64,000 bases of DNA from Oscillospiraceae bacterium (GTDB lineage Bacteria > Bacillota > Clostridia > Oscillospirales > Ruminococcaceae), in contig JAJQHD010000037.1 of the NCBI GenBank assembly GCA_021199855.1, forward strand, positions 1 through 64,000. The letters are read 5' to 3'. Position 1 is the first letter of the stretch, and the number at the start of each line of letters is the position of its first letter. The notes under the pieces were generated by a model. That model worked only from the letters and a program-made list of their open reading frames with translations, was not told where the DNA came from and made no database searches. Both the position numbers and the translations under genes were made by a program. Of the stretch, positions 62,445 through 64,000 are shown one piece after another.

Positions 62445-64000
62445 TTATCTATCCTCACGAAGCATTTCCATGATGGAATACTTATTAATACTCAGCTTCG
62501 AGCCGAAGCAGATTGCAAATGTGATCAGAAACACTATAATCAGTATACAAATTAATACCGACATTGTCAAACCATATCCCGCCAGCGTTGTGAACATCGT
62601 CCCGAGCACCGTAATCGGACTTGAACCTTCTGCAATAATCGAAATGTTCATCACGAGATAATACACAAGATAGCTTCCAATTGCTATAGCAATAGACACA
62701 ATGCTTCTGACAACCGCTCGCCGTGCAAGCTCAAAATTCCTTTGCCGCTTCGACATGCCGATTGCCTGCAAGATGCCATAACGCCGTTTTTCGCTGTCAG
62801 TCTCAAGTCGCAATGTGCTTACAAGTATCAGAAGCACAACAATCGTTATGCACACGCCGCTTATCATGGTCATAATCATTGATTGCTGATATACTTGTGC
62901 ATTGGCATTGTTAATCTCACGGAAGTTATAGAGCTTGTAATATGTAGCTTCAAATGGTCCCCCAGTAAGAGTGGAGGATTTATACACTATCTGGGAGAGT
63001 AGCTTTGTCACTGCAGTATCCACTCCGAGATCTCCTGCGTTCAAGTTAGTGAAGATGAAGCCCTGATTATATCCGACCTCCTGCTGTCCACGCAAAAATC
63101 TTTCGTTTTCAATCCACCATTGTGTGCCCTCGGGAATCTGGTCGACAATCTCCTGCAGAACCGGCAGAGCGCAGATTACGTAGTAGTTGTAGTTCTCAAT
63201 CGAGTATCTGTCGGAGCGGTCGTACTGAAGTAGCGAAACAAGTGTCTCATCGCTCTCAATAAGCTGAACAGCACCGATATTTACATCGACACTCACAAGC
63301 CCCGAGCTCTCAAAAATGCTTTCATCAAGAGTTGTATTGCCGTGCGCACTGTGATAACTGTCGAAATGGTTGTAATCTATTGAGATTGTAATATCTGAGT
63401 TTTCTTCCGGAACAACTGAAACAGCCTCACTTTCAGTCACATACATTGTTACTGTTTCGCCGGTGCTCACATTGATGGCTTCCATTTCGTAGTATGTGCC
63501 GTCTATTCTATCAGCAGCAATCTGGACTATAACGCTTTCTCCGCTCTCATAGGCTTCCTGGTCAACGCCGGTTGTGTCAACATACCTCTGCAGGTCATCC
63601 CAGTCCATAGTGATAGCAACCACAGAATCGCCGGACTCTTCATCAGAGGTGGTTACATATGTGTAAAAGTCATTGAACCCAACAAAATCGGTGACGCCCT
63701 CAAGCGAAAGAAACTCATCTTCATAATCGGACAAATCAGGAAGAGAGAATTCGTTTCTTAAAAAAGTTCCGTCCATTTCACTGATGTAATAAGACCAGAG
63801 CGAAGTCCAATAGTTATACTCGCTCACCGGTTCTGCAAGGTTCACAGTCGTAAACACTGCCGAAATACACAGAAGCGTTGCCATAAGCATGATTAAAGCT
63901 CTTCTGAAACCGACAACGACTTTGTTCTTGCTTCTCTGCATACCCATTCTGCCAGTCAAAGGAGTTGAGAGTGCCACTTGGAAAGTGATCATTCTGACGG
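62445..64000 (-). CDS. FtsX-like permease, 5' end outside window
   Basis: At least 518 codons of an open frame run to the right edge with no stop codon, so the true start is probably outside. Visible are a membrane segment (after RSKNKVVVGFRRAL), an acidic extracellular domain of about 300 residues, and a C-terminal FtsX triad with SEKRRYGILQAIGMSKRQRN. This looks like the second half of a two-module permease. It heads the run permease, receiver-like protein, ABC exporter. No partner ATPase is visible in the window. Confidence 0.8.
   Translation of the reverse strand, partial: VRMITFQVALSTPLTGRMGMQRSKNKVVVGFRRALIMLMATLLCISAVFTTVNLAEPVSEYNYWTSLWSYYISEMDGTFLRNEFSLPDLSDYEDEFLSLEGVTDFVGFNDFYTYVTTSDEESGDSVVAITMDWDDLQRYVDTTGVDQEAYESGESVIVQIAADRIDGTYYEMEAINVSTGETVTMYVTESEAVSVVPEENSDITISIDYNHFDSYHSAHGNTTLDESIFESSGLVSVDVNIGAVQLIESDETLVSLLQYDRSDRYSIENYNYYVICALPVLQEIVDQIPEGTQWWIENERFLRGQQEVGYNQGFIFTNLNAGDLGVDTAVTKLLSQIVYKSSTLTGGPFEATYYKLYNFREINNANAQVYQQSMIMTMISGVCITIVVLLILVSTLRLETDSEKRRYGILQAIGMSKRQRNFELARRAVVRSIVSIAIAIGSYLVYYLVMNISIIAEGSSPITVLGTMFTTLAGYGLTMSVLICILIIVFLITFAICFGSKLSINKYSIMEMLREDR

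Overview
The window reads as chromosomal DNA from a low-to-moderate GC, spore-forming, fibre-degrading member of the Clostridia, most like the Oscillospiraceae/Ruminococcaceae. Support comes from gram-positive PolC, the Firmicutes-style pyrH-frr-uppS-cdsA-dxr-rseP-ispG-polC block, yceD-rpmF, SpoIID and YlmC/YmxH sporulation proteins, an HPr-like protein without the active histidine, strong GGAGG ribosome sites, consensus sigma-A promoters, and GH30, GH39 and GH3 hydrolases typical of gut or rumen xylan users. No insertion sequence, phage or CRISPR array was seen. Coding density is high and most genes lie on the minus strand. This assignment is inference, because no rRNA gene is present.

Layout. 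1-5.5 kb: AI-2E-type membrane protein and divergent TetR regulator, then a patatin-like lipase, a cysteine-less radical-SAM look-alike and a radical SAM gene broken by two single-base deletions. The same palindrome (GGACAA-N10-TTGTCC) occurs in both divergent intergenic regions and suggests one regulon. 5.5-9.3 kb: ABC ATPase plus a long coiled-coil FtsX permease. 9.5-11 kb: cysK convergent with an Rrf2 regulator, with a candidate operator at the cysK start. 11-17.2 kb: ABC ATPase, secreted anchored protein and MacB-like permease in one operon, then a membrane-anchored GH30 hydrolase. 17.3-24.8 kb: purine permease, a five-gene operon containing proBA, a SpoIID-like protein and tRNA-Arg(CCT). 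24.8-31.4 kb: ychF, trpS, a repeat-rich surface protein and tRNA thiolation genes. 31.5-37.8 kb: DUF1538 transporter with a tandem PII-like protein, then divergent GH3 and GH39 genes. 37.8-40.5 kb: a decaying two-gene operon (nonsense codon, lost start codon) and sporulation-associated genes with an unusual hairpin. 40.6-55.2 kb: polC and the isoprenoid, phospholipid, ribosome-recycling and GTPase block, plus rpmF and yceD. 55.3-60.2 kb: P-loop protein, pgi, a DacA-family protein with all three catalytic motifs altered, HPr-like protein and mtaB. 60.2-64 kb: ABC exporter, receiver-fold protein and a partial FtsX permease running off the right edge.

The most notable signals are the TetR/radical-SAM/patatin group with shared operators, the apparent pseudoenzymes (radical-SAM-like, DacA-like, SpoIID-like, receiver-like), the hairpin whose 3' arm holds the ylmC ribosome site, and point-mutation decay in the tam-like operon. 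Promoter and terminator calls rest on visual matches to consensus only.
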